Source: an uncultured Gammaproteobacteria bacterium | Lineage (GTDB): Bacteria; Pseudomonadota; Gammaproteobacteria; Arenicellales; JAANXG01 | Assembly: GCA_947259705.1 (NCBI GenBank) | Contig: CAMYNL010000018.1 | Location: 1-60,612, forward strand | DNA: 60,612 nt | Direction: 5' to 3' | Shown here: in pieces, positions 35,731 to 45,333 of the stretch | Layout of the letters: every line of letters begins with the position of its first letter | Numbering within the stretch: the stretch's first letter is position 1 | Position numbers and translations under genes: made by a program | The notes under the pieces: model-generated | Told to the model about the DNA's origin: nothing | The model's database searches: none | The model's input: the letters and a program-made list of their open reading frames with translations, nothing else

Positions 35731-36522
35731 ATGCGCGTTTCGATGCATCACCAATGGCTGGTGTTGTGGTGCGCGGCGCTGGCGCTGATTGGGCAGCAAG
35801 GACATTTCTCGTTTGTCCCCGCCCGCGCCGACACGCAGGCGGGCGCCAGTGGCTTTCGTGCGGGTTCGTTCTCCGACCTGACCGCCGGTGATCATCTGCC
35901 CGGGCCATGGCGGCCGTTGACATTCAAGAAGATTCCTCGATTGACGCGTTATCGCCTGGTGGGTGACGTCGTGCATGGACGGGAAATCACGGTGGTGGAG
36001 GCGCGCAGCGAAAGGTCGGCGTCGGGGCTTGTCCGCAGCGTTAATGTGGATCCACGGAAGTATCCTTTGCTGCGGTGGCATTGGAAGGTACCCAAGGCAC
36101 TCGCGGGCAGCGCCATTGCAACAAAATCGGGGGATGATTTCGCCGCTCGGGTGTATGTGACGTTTGCCCTGGCTGATGAGGCAAGCGTGTGGGAACGTCT
36201 CAGGTTCTCGGTATTGAAAGCGCTCTACGGTGAGGAGCCACCGGGTCGGGCGTTGAATTACGTCTGGACGGCCAATGAGCCGATCGGCACCTTCGCGCCA
36301 AGTCCCTATACCCCGCGCGTCTATATAATTGTTGCTGAATCAGAAACGGGGAATCTGAACACCTGGATCGAAGAAGAGCGCAACGTGTACGAGGATTATC
36401 GGAAGGCATTCGGACATGAAGCCCCGCGTATCACCGGGGTCGCGTTAATGACCGATACTGATGATACTCAGGCGACCGCCACGGCCTACTTCGGTGACAT
36501 ATGGTTTAAATCCGACAATTGA
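35731..36522 (+). CDS. DUF3047 family secreted protein
   Basis: A 263-aa protein matching the DUF3047 pattern: GPWRPLTFKKIPRLTRYRLV, then VEARSERSASGLVRSVNVDP and LLRWHWKVPKALAGS. It ends with a TDTDDTQATATAYFGDIWF strand. A signal peptide (HQWLVLWCAALALIG) suggests periplasmic or outer-surface location. The family has no assigned activity. The ATG of MRVSMHHQW was chosen because it is preceded by a G-rich site and follows the divergent remnant; an ATG four codons later is possible. Confidence 0.82.
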   Translation: MRVSMHHQWLVLWCAALALIGQQGHFSFVPARADTQAGASGFRAGSFSDLTAGDHLPGPWRPLTFKKIPRLTRYRLVGDVVHGREITVVEARSERSASGLVRSVNVDPRKYPLLRWHWKVPKALAGSAIATKSGDDFAARVYVTFALADEASVWERLRFSVLKALYGEEPPGRALNYVWTANEPIGTFAPSPYTPRVYIIVAESETGNLNTWIEEERNVYEDYRKAFGHEAPRITGVALMTDTDDTQATATAYFGDIWFKSDN

Positions 36523-37196
36523 AGTACTGCGAAGCAGTCACCATGCTGATTGTTGAAATCCCTTAATATGTGCTCTCGATCAATGGGTTATATTGAAATA
36601 AGCAATGTGGATATCACTGTATCGCTGCATGCAGTTGTGAATAGGCAGGCGTATGCGCCGTGCTGTACCTTGTAAGAAACATCTATCAGTCGCTTGGTAA
36701 CTTCGGCTGCACAGGGATTACTGCGAGTACTTTGCAAAGGTGTTTATGCCGGCGACTGCTCAGGGATGAATGAGCGATGTTAATCGACGTTCGGTTGATT
36801 CATGCCGGTACCTTTTCTTAAATTTGACGTGATGCGTGAAAAAAATAAAAATATTTTTTCATTATTAATGCTTGACATTTCAACGTCGGTGAATATATTT
36901 GCCAATGACTTAAGGGAAACCTGCTTTTATTCATAGTTGTTCTTTTGACGAAAAGCGGCATTGAAAACGCAGGATGCAAAAATCTGGAAGCCCATAACAT
37001 TAAGTATTTTGGCGACCGAGATAGTACAAGTACCTTGCAGGTCGGGTTCTTTTCCCGATCGTGTCGCTCCTTCCCCTATTGCTATAAACGTTTCTTCTGC
37101 ACTTGGTTGTACGTGCTTTTACAGGCGTTTTTTCGGGGCGATAGCAAGTACTCTGATTTTGCAGTGTTAGGTTAACCCAACGATAGGAGATGCGTC
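36523..37196. other. Long AT-rich region upstream of the histone-like gene
   Basis: No gene is supportable in this 674-bp stretch. It contains A/T tracts around 36840-36870, including a near-palindrome TGAAAAAAATA/TATTTTTTCA, immediately upstream of a good promoter. This implies a leader of roughly 290 nt before the lysine-rich protein. A TCGGGTT/CCCGATC stem lies near 37042-37061. Confidence 0.5.
36872..36899 (+). promoter_or_regulatory. Sigma-70 promoter with A/T-rich upstream element
   Basis: TTGACA and TATATT are separated by 16 nt, with oligo-A/oligo-T tracts just upstream that could act as an UP element or curved DNA. It would drive the histone H1-like gene through a long untranslated leader. 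Confidence 0.6.
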
Positions 37197-37469
37197 ATGG
37201 CAGCAACAAAGAAACGAGCTAAGAAGAAGACCACCAGGAAGAAGGCGACCAAGAAAAAGGCCGCTCGCAAGGTAGCAAGGAAGACCAAGAAGAAGGCAAC
37301 CAAGAAGAAGGCAACCAAGAAGAAGGCAACCAAGAAGAAGGCAACCAAAAAGAGGGCGACCAAGAAAAAGGCCAAGAAAAAGGCCAAGAAAAAGGTAGCC
37401 AAGAAGAAGGCTAAGAAGAAGGCTAAGAAGAAGACGGCCAGAAGGAAGACCACGAAAAAAAAAAGGTAG
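37197..37469 (+). CDS. Lysine-rich histone H1-like DNA-binding protein
   Basis: A 90-aa protein made almost wholly of lysine, alanine, threonine and arginine (MAATKKRAKKKTTRKKATKK onward), like the KAAK tails of AlgP and bacterial H1-like proteins. It should bind DNA or RNA non-specifically and compact the nucleoid. AGGAGATG precedes the ATG. The middle is built of exact 15-bp repeats encoding KKKAT, so its length may vary between strains. A terminator follows the stop within ten bases. Confidence 0.85.
   Translation: MAATKKRAKKKTTRKKATKKKAARKVARKTKKKATKKKATKKKATKKKATKKRATKKKAKKKAKKKVAKKKAKKKAKKKTARRKTTKKKR
37287..37346 (+). repeat. Four perfect 15-bp tandem repeats inside the histone-like gene
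   Basis: AAGAAGAAGGCAACC occurs four times in a row without mismatch, flanked by degenerate copies. Each encodes KKKAT, so gain or loss of a unit keeps the frame. Confidence 0.95.
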
Positions 37470-37475
37470 CTAAGA

Positions 37476-37505
37476 AAGCGGGCCTGAGAATCCCGCTTCC
37501 CTTTT
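37476..37505 (+). terminator. Intrinsic terminator of the histone-like gene
   Basis: A 7-bp stem AAGCGGG/CCCGCTT with a 9-nt loop is followed by CCCTTTT. Confidence 0.75.
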
Positions 37506-37526
37506 AAATCAACAAGTTAAATATTG

Positions 37527-37557
37527 CCGCCAGCCTTCACCGGCTGGCGGTTTTTTT
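37527..37557 (+). terminator. Second intrinsic terminator, overlapping the end of the convergent oxoprolinase gene
   Basis: A 9-bp stem CCGCCAGCC/GGCTGGCGG with a short TTCACC loop precedes seven T residues on the plus strand. The stop codon of the minus-strand oxoprolinase falls within the loop. The tandem pair suggests tight insulation of the highly expressed histone-like gene. Confidence 0.85.
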
Positions 37558-40500
37558 CCCCGTCGCCGGGTCTCCGAATCCTCCGCCACCCGGTGTCTCG
37601 ATGACGAAAGTATCCCCAGCCTGCATTGCGGCACTGCCGCATGCCCCGAGCTCCTCCACTACACCATCTTTGCGTTCAATGTAGTTGCGGCCGGCGCGGC
37701 CCGGCTCGCCGCCATGGGTACCGAACGGCACAGTGCGGCGCCGATTCGACAGGATCGCGGCCTGCATGGGGGCGCGAAAGATGATCCGGCGAACCACGCC
37801 GTTTCCGCCGTTCTGGCTACCCGCGCCGCCGCTATGGACGCGCAACGCGAAACTCTCCACTAGAATAGGAAACCGGAGCTCCAGTACCTCGGGATCGGTC
37901 AGCCGCGAATTGGTCATGTGACTGTGCACGGCATCTGCGCCGTCATGATCCGCGGTGGCGCCCACGCCGCCGCAGATTGTCTCGTAGTACTGGTGTTCCA
38001 TGTCCCCGAAGGTGAAATTATTCATGGTCCCCTGGGAAGCCGCGCTCACGCCCAGGGCGCCGTATAAAGCATCGACGATTACCTGGGATGTTTCGACATT
38101 CCCGGCAACCACGGCCGCCGGATAGCTTGGATTGAGCATTGAACCCGGCGGGATAATCACATGAAGCGGGACCAGGCAGCCGTGGTTGAGAGGTATATCG
38201 TCTCTTACCAGGGTGCGAAAGACATAGAGCACTGCAGCCCGGCAGATTGATGCTGGTGCATTGAAGTTGTCGGTGGTTTGCGGTGAGGTACCCGAGAAGT
38301 CGATGTCCGCGCAGCGCCGCAGGTGATCCACCCGGATAGCCACGTGGATTACGCTGCCGTTATCCATCTCGCAGCTGAATTCGCCGTCGCGCAGGGTGTC
38401 GATTACGCGGCGAACCGATTCCTCCGCATTAGTCTGAACGTGACGCATATAGGCCTGCACGGCCTCCAGGCCACACTGCGCGACCAGATTTCGTAACTCG
38501 TTAACCCCACGGTTGTTGGCGGCGATCTGCGCCTTCAGGTCGGCCAGGTTCTGGCGTGGGTTGCGCGCAGGATAATTGCCGGCGATGAGCAGATCGCGTA
38601 TCGCCGCTTCGCGGAACAGACCGTCGCGCACGATCAACAGGCTGTCTATGAGGATGCCCTCCTGTTCCACGCTGGAGCTGTCAGGTGGCATGGACCCGGG
38701 CGCTATTCCGCCGATGTCCGCGTGATGTCCGCGCGCCGCCACATAGAACAGCACGTCGTCACCGTCATCGTTGAAGACAGGGGTGATGACGGTGACGTCG
38801 GGAAGATGGGTCCCGCCCTGATAGGGTGCATTGTGTGCGTACACGTCGCCGGGCCGAAGGTCTGCCTCCACCCGTTCGATCACGCTGCGCACGCTGTCTC
38901 CCATGGAACCCAGGTGTACGGGCACGTGTGGCGCATTGGCGACCAGCCTGCCCGCGGCGTCGAACACCGCGCACGAGAAATCCAACCTTTCCTTCATGTT
39001 GACGGAGTAACTGGTGTTCTGCAGGGTGTAGCCCATCTGTTCTGCCACTGACATGAAGAGTTTGTTGAATATCTCCAGCATCACCGGGTCGACTTCCACC
39101 CCGATGCGGGTCTCGTCGCTGTGATCGCAATAACGTTGTAGCAGCAGCTGGCCGTCTGGCGTGACTTTTCCCTTCCAACCGGCCTCGATGACAATTGTCG
39201 AGTTGGGCTCCACCACCAGGGCTGGTCCGGGCAGTTCGGCGCCCGCTTCGAGGTCGCTGCGCCGGTATACGGGGCTGTCCACCATGCGCCCGCCACAAAA
39301 CATCGGGTGTCGGTAGTCCGATTCGACGGCGGAGCCCTCGCAGTGCAGCGACTCCGCTCCTGGGCCAGTCCCGCTATCGGGCATCTCAATGGTCATCTCC
39401 AGCGACAGGGATTCGACGACCATCCCGCGTTCGGGATCCTTGAACCCGAACTGCTGCTCGTGCAGTGCTTCAAAGCGAGCCCTCAGCGCCTTGGGATCAT
39501 CGATGTATGCCACCGCGATGGCGGTGTCGGTATCGGCATACCTCAGGTGCGCAAACCGCTTGACCACGGCATCATCCCGTTCGTACCCCTGGCTTGTGAT
39601 CTGCCGCGCGGCACGATCGGTCAGTTTCGCGAATCCGTCCTCGAATATCGCGGCGTCGAAGGGGACGAGTACCTTTTCCATGCTGCGCTCCTGAATCACG
39701 CTGACATCCGCCAGGCCCATACCATAAGCCGACAACACACCGGCGTGCGTGTGAACGAAGACGCGCTTCATGCCCAGGGAGTCCGCTACCATGCAGGCGT
39801 GCTGGCCGCCGGCCCCCCCGAAACTGCATAGTGTGTAACGGGTGACATCGTAGCCGCGCTGGACCGATATGCGTTTTATCGCGGCTGCCATGTTCTCCAC
39901 CGCGACGTCGATGAATCCCTGTGCGATCTCCCTGGCATTGCGGTCGCCGCCGAGCACTGCGTTGATCTCGGCGGCCAGATCCTCGAACCGGCGCGACACC
40001 AGCCCCACATCTATCGGCAAGTCGGCGCCGGGCCCGAATACGGCCGGAAAATTCTCCGGCAGTATCCTGCCCAGCAGTACATTACAGTCGGTCACGGTGA
40101 GGGGGCCGCCGCGACGATAACAGGCGGGGCCGGGGTCGGCACCTGCTGACTCTGGGCCGACCCGGAACCGCGCGCCATCGAAGCGAATGATGGAACCCCC
40201 ACCGGCCGCAACGGTATGAATGTTCAGCATCGGGGCGCGCAGCCGCACGCCGGCCACTTCGCTTTCCCAAGTGCGTTCGTAGCGCCGATGAAAATGGCAT
40301 ACATCCGTTGAGGTGCCCCCCATGTCAAATCCGATGATGCGTCCAAACCCCTGTCGTTTCGCGGTTGCCACGGCGCCAACCACACCGCCGGCCGGTCCGG
40401 AAAGGATCGCGTCCTTGCCGCGGAAAGCCTTGGCGTCGGTCAATCCCCCGGTGGACTGCATGAACAACAGCCGGGTGTTCCCGACCTCAGCGGTAACGGC

Positions 40501-41178
40501 ATCGACGTAGCGCCTGAGAATGGGTGAAAGATAGGCGTCCACCATGGTGGTGTCTCCCCGACTGACCAGCTTGATCAGGGCGCTGACGTCATGGGACACC
40601 GACACCTGCGTGAAGCCGCTCTCGATAGCCAGTCGTGACAACGTTATTTCGTGCTGCGGAAACCGATAGGCGTGCATGAGCACTATCGCCACGGCGCGGA
40701 ATCCGGATTCGTACAACTCATCCAGCGACCTGCGGGCGGCATGCAGGTCCAACGGGGTTAGGACGCTGCCCTGGGCGTCGATTCGTTCGTCGACCTCGAC
40801 GACTCTTTCGTACAGCATATCCGGCAGCTCCACGTGCAGCGCGAAGATGTCAGGACGATTCTGATAACCGATACGCAGCGCATCCCGGAAACCCCGGGTG
40901 ATGAGCAGCGCGCAACGCTCACCCTCGCGTTCCAGCAGGGCATTGGTCGCGACCGTAGTGCCCATTTTTACGACGGCGATGGCGGTGCCCGGTATCGCCT
41001 GTTCGGGCGCCAAGCCGAGCACGTCGCGTATACCCTGCACCGCGGCGTCTCGGTACTGGCCCGGGTTTTCGGACAGCAGTTTGCGTGTAACGACGCGGCC
41101 TTGCGGGCTTTTCGCCACCACGTCCGTGAAAGTGCCGCCGCGATCGATCCAGAATTGCCACTCCCTACCGGCTGTCAC
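37537..41178 (-). CDS. 5-oxoprolinase (fused HyuA/HyuB, ATP-dependent)
   Basis: A 1213-aa enzyme fusing the two hydantoinase/oxoprolinase subunits, the size of eukaryotic and many bacterial 5-oxoprolinases. The HyuA half starts [19 protein letters not shown] (ATP site) and has [15 protein letters not shown]. The HyuB half from about residue 700 ([20 protein letters not shown], then [20 protein letters not shown]) is also complete. It hydrolyses 5-oxoproline to glutamate with ATP. It is divergent from the kinase gene, with about 100 bp between them. Confidence 0.93.
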   Translation of the reverse strand: MTAGREWQFWIDRGGTFTDVVAKSPQGRVVTRKLLSENPGQYRDAAVQGIRDVLGLAPEQAIPGTAIAVVKMGTTVATNALLEREGERCALLITRGFRDALRIGYQNRPDIFALHVELPDMLYERVVEVDERIDAQGSVLTPLDLHAARRSLDELYESGFRAVAIVLMHAYRFPQHEITLSRLAIESGFTQVSVSHDVSALIKLVSRGDTTMVDAYLSPILRRYVDAVTAEVGNTRLLFMQSTGGLTDAKAFRGKDAILSGPAGGVVGAVATAKRQGFGRIIGFDMGGTSTDVCHFHRRYERTWESEVAGVRLRAPMLNIHTVAAGGGSIIRFDGARFRVGPESAGADPGPACYRRGGPLTVTDCNVLLGRILPENFPAVFGPGADLPIDVGLVSRRFEDLAAEINAVLGGDRNAREIAQGFIDVAVENMAAAIKRISVQRGYDVTRYTLCSFGGAGGQHACMVADSLGMKRVFVHTHAGVLSAYGMGLADVSVIQERSMEKVLVPFDAAIFEDGFAKLTDRAARQITSQGYERDDAVVKRFAHLRYADTDTAIAVAYIDDPKALRARFEALHEQQFGFKDPERGMVVESLSLEMTIEMPDSGTGPGAESLHCEGSAVESDYRHPMFCGGRMVDSPVYRRSDLEAGAELPGPALVVEPNSTIVIEAGWKGKVTPDGQLLLQRYCDHSDETRIGVEVDPVMLEIFNKLFMSVAEQMGYTLQNTSYSVNMKERLDFSCAVFDAAGRLVANAPHVPVHLGSMGDSVRSVIERVEADLRPGDVYAHNAPYQGGTHLPDVTVITPVFNDDGDDVLFYVAARGHHADIGGIAPGSMPPDSSSVEQEGILIDSLLIVRDGLFREAAIRDLLIAGNYPARNPRQNLADLKAQIAANNRGVNELRNLVAQCGLEAVQAYMRHVQTNAEESVRRVIDTLRDGEFSCEMDNGSVIHVAIRVDHLRRCADIDFSGTSPQTTDNFNAPASICRAAVLYVFRTLVRDDIPLNHGCLVPLHVIIPPGSMLNPSYPAAVVAGNVETSQVIVDALYGALGVSAASQGTMNNFTFGDMEHQYYETICGGVGATADHDGADAVHSHMTNSRLTDPEVLELRFPILVESFALRVHSGGAGSQNGGNGVVRRIIFRAPMQAAILSNRRRTVPFGTHGGEPGRAGRNYIERKDGVVEELGACGSAAMQAGDTFVIETPGGGGFGDPATGKKTASR

Positions 41179-41277
41179 CTAGAAAACACCTTTGATTTAA
41201 CTAATATTTTCCAATAGCTTATATTGTAAGTATTCATGGATCGGTTAACCCCAGGATAACAGCCAGAACTTCCTCAA

Positions 41278-43452
41278 GTGTCCAGTTCAGCGCCAATCGG
41301 TCACGTACGCATTCCGGGCTACACGATCCAGCGTGAAGTCGGTCGCGGCGGCATTGCCACAGTCTATCTGGCGATCCAGGAATCCCTGGACCGGCAGGTC
41401 GCGTTGAAGGTGATGGCGCCCGCGCTTGCGGCCGATCCCAATTTCACTGAGCGCTTTATCCGTGAAGGGCGCACCGTGGCTCAGCTCGCCCATCCCGGCA
41501 TCGTTACCATCTATGACATCTCCGTGGCCGATTATCAGCACTACATCGCCATGGAGTATCTGGGTAGCGGAAGCCTCAAGGAACGCATGCACAAGCGCAT
41601 CGCCCCCGCCACGGCGTTGAGCATATTGCGGCAGGTGGCGGCTGCGTTGGGCTATGCCCACGAGAAAGGCTTTGTGCACCGGGATGTGAAGCCTGAGAAT
41701 ATCATTTTTCGCGGCAAGGACGCCCCGGTGCTGACAGATTTCGGCATCGCCAAGTCGACCGAGTCCAGCACCCAGCTCACCAGCGTCGGTGTGATCGTCG
41801 GCACGCCGCGCTACATGAGTCCCGAGCAGGCGGATGGCCGCGGCACCGACCCCCGTTCGGATATCTATGCGCTTGGCGTCATCCTGTTCGAGATGCTCAC
41901 CGGCCGGCCCCCCTTCGACAGCACGGAAAGCATTGCAATCCTCTATTCGCATATCAACGACCCTATACCGGAATTGCCCGAGGAATTCTCGTCATTTCAG
42001 CCGCTGGTCAATGCCATGCTGGCGAAGGAACCGGACCAGCGGGTTCCCGACAGCGAAAGCTTGATAGAAATGGTGCGCACGGCGCAGCGTGGCGAGCGCG
42101 GAATCAAGCGCGTCGACCCGAGTGGCAACGCTTCATCCCGCGGAAAGCGGGAACGCCGCGCGACGGGTAAACGGCGCGACGGGGTAATACCCTTGCTGGG
42201 CTGGAGCGGCGCGGCATTCGCGATGACAATCGTCGCCGCCGTTCTGCTCAAGGCGCTTGTCGACCCGGCACCCGAGAAACCCGTTTCCATGGCGGGCGAG
42301 GCGGACCAAGTTGCGGCCGTCAGCGACGAGACCATCCCCACCATGCCGGAACCGGAATCCCCTGCCAGCGCGATGCTGGCCCCGGTACAGCCTGTGACTT
42401 CGCTGCCGCCGGCTGCGGCAACGCCGGAAGACGGTTCCATGCCGGCACCGGCCGCCACGATGTCGCAGCCGGTGGCGAAAGATTTACAAGCGAATGCAGG
42501 GCAGAGTGACGCGTCCGACGAGCCCACGGGCAAGACGGGTTCCGGGGCCGCCATTGAGTCGCCGCCGCGGCAGGCGGAGGTCGGGAAGACCGGGCAGAAA
42601 TGGAGGCAGCGGGCCACCAATGAAGAGCATATTGACGTGCTGCTGCAGCTGGCGAATAAACAGATCTTGCAGGATCGACTGAGCTATCCGGAAGGCGACA
42701 ATGCTCTGGAGTCATACCGCAGCGTGTTAAGCATCGACCCTGCTAACGCGGAGGCGCAGGCCGGTCTGGAGAACCTTGCGCAGGTCTACCTGAACCGCGC
42801 GCAAAAGAAAGCCAACGAAGGCAAGTATCAGAGCGCATTGCTTTACGTGGAGCGTGGATTGAGCGCCTCGCCGAGCCACGATGGCCTGCAGACCCTGCAA
42901 CGCAAGTCGCTGGACATGATTGAGGCAGAGAAACTATTTGCCGAGGCCGAACGGGAGTACCGCGGGGTCGAGCGACCCGGAAATGTTGCGGCGGCGGTGG
43001 CGTTGTACCGCAAGGCGGCAGAGCTGGGTCACCCGGGCGCGCAGTACAACCTGGCGGTCTCCTACGCCAACGGAATCGGGGTTTCAGCCGACGAAGTCGA
43101 GGCCATGCGCTGGTTGCGCAAGGCTGCACGCAAGGCGGGACCGGAGGCCCAGTACAACCTCAGCCTGGGCCTGATGTTCGGTCCCCGGCCCGAGCCCCGC
43201 ACGGCGGCGCGCATCATCAAGCGGCTGGCGGAAGAAGAATATGCACCCGCCTACCGTGTACTGGGCTGGATCTACAATACCGGTCGCGGGCTGGACCGAA
43301 GCATCACCGAGTCGGTTCGTTGGGCCACCAAGGATTTCACCAAGCGCCGTCTTGGAAATCCGCCGTTGCCTGACCGGGTCATCGACAGCTGGCAGCAGCG
43401 TTTCGAATGGGAACTTAGAGAAGCGGCGAAGCTGGTGGAGCAGTCGAGCTGA
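41278..43452 (+). CDS. Membrane-anchored Ser/Thr protein kinase with C-terminal Sel1-like repeats
   Basis: A 724-aa protein. Residues 13-275 are a Hanks-type kinase with all landmarks: G-loop VGRGGIATVYLA, lysine in VALKVM, HRDVKPENI, DFGIAKS, GTPRYMSPEQ. A single transmembrane helix (LLGWSGAAFAMTIVAAVLL) follows near residue 310, then a proline/alanine-rich periplasmic linker. The periplasmic C-terminus has TPR/Sel1-type repeats (AVALYRKAAELGHPGAQYNL, AMRWLRKAARKAGPEAQYNL). GTG is the start; no better one exists. The outer repeats may sense an envelope signal. No phosphatase partner is adjacent. Confidence 0.9.
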   Translation: MSSSAPIGHVRIPGYTIQREVGRGGIATVYLAIQESLDRQVALKVMAPALAADPNFTERFIREGRTVAQLAHPGIVTIYDISVADYQHYIAMEYLGSGSLKERMHKRIAPATALSILRQVAAALGYAHEKGFVHRDVKPENIIFRGKDAPVLTDFGIAKSTESSTQLTSVGVIVGTPRYMSPEQADGRGTDPRSDIYALGVILFEMLTGRPPFDSTESIAILYSHINDPIPELPEEFSSFQPLVNAMLAKEPDQRVPDSESLIEMVRTAQRGERGIKRVDPSGNASSRGKRERRATGKRRDGVIPLLGWSGAAFAMTIVAAVLLKALVDPAPEKPVSMAGEADQVAAVSDETIPTMPEPESPASAMLAPVQPVTSLPPAAATPEDGSMPAPAATMSQPVAKDLQANAGQSDASDEPTGKTGSGAAIESPPRQAEVGKTGQKWRQRATNEEHIDVLLQLANKQILQDRLSYPEGDNALESYRSVLSIDPANAEAQAGLENLAQVYLNRAQKKANEGKYQSALLYVERGLSASPSHDGLQTLQRKSLDMIEAEKLFAEAEREYRGVERPGNVAAAVALYRKAAELGHPGAQYNLAVSYANGIGVSADEVEAMRWLRKAARKAGPEAQYNLSLGLMFGPRPEPRTAARIIKRLAEEEYAPAYRVLGWIYNTGRGLDRSITESVRWATKDFTKRRLGNPPLPDRVIDSWQQRFEWELREAAKLVEQSS

Positions 43453-43461
43453 GTTCCGGAA

Positions 43462-44007
43462 TTATCGCTGCATCAAGGCCCGCAGAGTCTCGCGCACCTC
43501 GGGATGGTCCCACTCCCGACCGCCCACCGTCTGGAATGCCATGTTTCCATCCGTATCGATAATGAAAGAGGTAGGCAGGCCGATTATCGGATAGTCGTTG
43601 AGCACTGCGGACTTCTTGTCCATTAAGATGGGAAAGCTCAGGGGGGTAGGAAACTCGTTGGCGAAAGCGAACACGGCGTCGTCTTCTTCTCCAACATTGA
43701 CGGCAAGGATGATGAAATCTTCGTCCCGCAGGTCCAGCCACAGGGCCTGCATGGAGGGCATCTCCTCGCGGCATGGTGGGCACCAGGTGGCCCAGAAGTT
43801 GAGCAACACCACCTTGCCGCGCAGGTCCGAGAGCCGCACCGGGTTGCCGTCTGTATCAGGCAGGGTGAAGCCCGGTGCGGGTGGATGACCGGAAATGGGG
43901 GTGAGCGGGGCGCCCCCGCCTACCCCCGCGCCGCCGGTTGCCGCCAGGATGACAATCAATGCGGGCGCAATCGCCAGCCGCGCAAGGCATCCGGGTTTCA
44001 GTTTCAT
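43462..44007 (-). CDS. TlpA/ResA-like thiol-disulfide oxidoreductase
   Basis: A 181-aa thioredoxin-fold protein with the WCPPC active site in FWATWCPPCREEMPSM. An N-terminal hydrophobic segment (LAIAPALIVILAATGGAG) exports or anchors it. The cis-proline region is GLPTSFIIDTDG. The ATG overlapping the preceding gene's stop (ATGA) was chosen; the longer open frame upstream is a shadow of that gene. It probably reduces disulfides in the periplasm, for instance during cytochrome c maturation. Confidence 0.9.
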   Translation of the reverse strand: MKLKPGCLARLAIAPALIVILAATGGAGVGGGAPLTPISGHPPAPGFTLPDTDGNPVRLSDLRGKVVLLNFWATWCPPCREEMPSMQALWLDLRDEDFIILAVNVGEEDDAVFAFANEFPTPLSFPILMDKKSAVLNDYPIIGLPTSFIIDTDGNMAFQTVGGREWDHPEVRETLRALMQR

Positions 44008-44453
44008 CAGCGCAACAGCCTCACCGCGGCCAGCACTAGCAGACCCAGTGTGAGATTGGTAGCCACCAGCTTGCGAATCAGGTTCAGCTGCCTGCCGGCG
44101 GTCGGGTAATCTTCGGTATCCACCGCACGTTGCAGGCGCCTGTAGGGCGCAAAGTAGATATGTAGAAAGACCAGGATCATGATGATGCCCAGCGCGTGCA
44201 TGATGTGGATATGGATGCCGGCGTCGGCAAATCCGCCGAGTCGGAACAGCATCCAGTAACCGGACAGTGGCAGCACAATGACCGCGCCCCAAACCCAGGG
44301 AAAGAAACGCGTGAAGGCGGCGCGCCACAGTTGCAGCCGTGACGGGGCTTCCAGTACCGTGGCAGCGGCGGGCCGCAGACAAACGTAGGCGAAGAACATG
44401 CCGCCTACCCAGATAACGGCGGCGGCCAGGTGCACGAACAGGGCAATAGACAT
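44007..44453 (-). CDS. CopD-like integral membrane protein
   Basis: A 148-aa protein with four transmembrane helices. It begins MSIALFVHLAAAVIWVGGMF, the His/Trp-Gly-Gly pattern of CopD-family proteins, and contains HIHIMHALGIIMILVFLHIY, rich in histidines that could bind haem or metal. It is translationally coupled to the thiol-disulfide oxidoreductase, so both may serve redox protein assembly. Function is not established. Confidence 0.78.
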   Translation of the reverse strand: MSIALFVHLAAAVIWVGGMFFAYVCLRPAAATVLEAPSRLQLWRAAFTRFFPWVWGAVIVLPLSGYWMLFRLGGFADAGIHIHIMHALGIIMILVFLHIYFAPYRRLQRAVDTEDYPTAGRQLNLIRKLVATNLTLGLLVLAAVRLLR

Positions 44454-44596
44454 AATTGTTGTTTGCTTTCGGTTACGGGTTCCGTTGCCGCGACGCGTTG
44501 CCGCGGCGGGATCGGGCCGACACTCTACCTAACCCAGTCGCTTCGAGACAGCCCTCATAAGGTCAATTGACCACGGCGCGGCTGTGAGGTTCGGTA

Positions 44597-44625
44597 TTGA
44601 CAAAGTGTAACTAGGACACTATCAT
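44597..44625 (+). promoter_or_regulatory. nrtR-nadA promoter
   Basis: TTGACA and TATCAT (five of six) are separated by an ideal 17 nt. The expected transcription start, about seven bases on, falls at or next to the GTG start codon of nrtR. Confidence 0.75.
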
Positions 44626-44646
44626 AGTTAGTGTGACTAAAACACT
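44604..44646 (+). promoter_or_regulatory. Two tandem palindromic operators (probable NrtR sites)
   Basis: AGTGT-N7-ACACT occurs twice, at 44604-44620 and 44630-44646, with 26-bp spacing. One copy lies between -35 and -10, the other over the start codon. The inner arms also pair as ACACTA-N7-TAGTGT. Such placement would let the repressor block its own promoter. Assignment to NrtR is by position. Confidence 0.7.
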
Positions 44647-45322
44647 TACTGAATTACGCGCCACCGCGCCCTGGCTGCTGCACGTCTCCACGGACATCGT
44701 CATCTTCACCATCCGTGAAGGCGAGTTGCGGGTGCTGCTGCGCCGCCGGTACTCGGAGGCGATGAGCGTGACCTGCTGGGCGTTGCCCGGTGGCTATCTC
44801 GGGCCCGTGGAACCGCTGGAACAATGCGCGCAGAGGACCCTGGCACACCAGACCGGTATCGACGACGTTTATCTGGAACAGTTGTACACATTCGGCAGGC
44901 CGGACCGGCATCCCAAGTCGCGCGTTATTACTGTTGCCTACTTTGCCCTGATCCCCTGGGAACGGGTCTGCGCTGAGTCGGCGGAAGGCGTGCCGCACAT
45001 CGCCTGGCGCCATGTGGACGCGCTGCCCGACCTGTACCTCGACCATGCGGAGATCATCGATCAGGCGAGGCAGCGGCTGGTTTCCAAGCTTCAGTACTCC
45101 ACCATCGGTTTCGAGTTCATGCCGGAGCAGTTCACGCTGGGTGAACTGCAGTGTGTCTATGAAACCATCCTGGGAGAGCCCCTGGACAAGCGCAACTTCC
45201 GCAAGAAGGTGCTTGCCTTCGGTTGCGTCGAAGACACCGGGGAGCAGCGTCGCAATGGTTCCCATCGTCCAGCCCGCCTGTACCGGTACACGGCGCCCGG
45301 CGAGGTGCTTTACATCAAATAG
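44633..45322 (+). CDS. nrtR: NrtR-type Nudix-related transcriptional regulator of NAD biosynthesis
   Basis: A 229-aa protein. An N-terminal Nudix-like domain ([40 protein letters not shown]) is followed by a winged-helix domain ([20 protein letters not shown], then [10 protein letters not shown]). In the Nudix box the catalytic REUxEE is RTLAHQ, so hydrolysis should be lost; NrtR proteins instead sense NAD-related ligands such as ADP-ribose. The gene sits 11 bp before nadA with palindromic operators at its start. GTG is the only start after an in-frame TAG, and no ribosome binding site precedes it, suggesting leaderless translation. Confidence 0.88.
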   Translation: MTKTLTELRATAPWLLHVSTDIVIFTIREGELRVLLRRRYSEAMSVTCWALPGGYLGPVEPLEQCAQRTLAHQTGIDDVYLEQLYTFGRPDRHPKSRVITVAYFALIPWERVCAESAEGVPHIAWRHVDALPDLYLDHAEIIDQARQRLVSKLQYSTIGFEFMPEQFTLGELQCVYETILGEPLDKRNFRKKVLAFGCVEDTGEQRRNGSHRPARLYRYTAPGEVLYIK

Positions 45323-45333
45323 AGGAGGTCCTG

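Noticed and set aside
36945-37175. 76-codon ORF upstream of the histone-like gene
   Set aside because: No ribosome binding site, erratic composition, and it lies in the probable leader.
37172-37453. Very hydrophobic Phe/Leu/Ala antisense ORF over the histone-like gene
   Set aside because: It is the complement of Lys/Ala codons; repeats of AAG/GCC give CTT/GGC on the other strand, which explains the apparent membrane protein.
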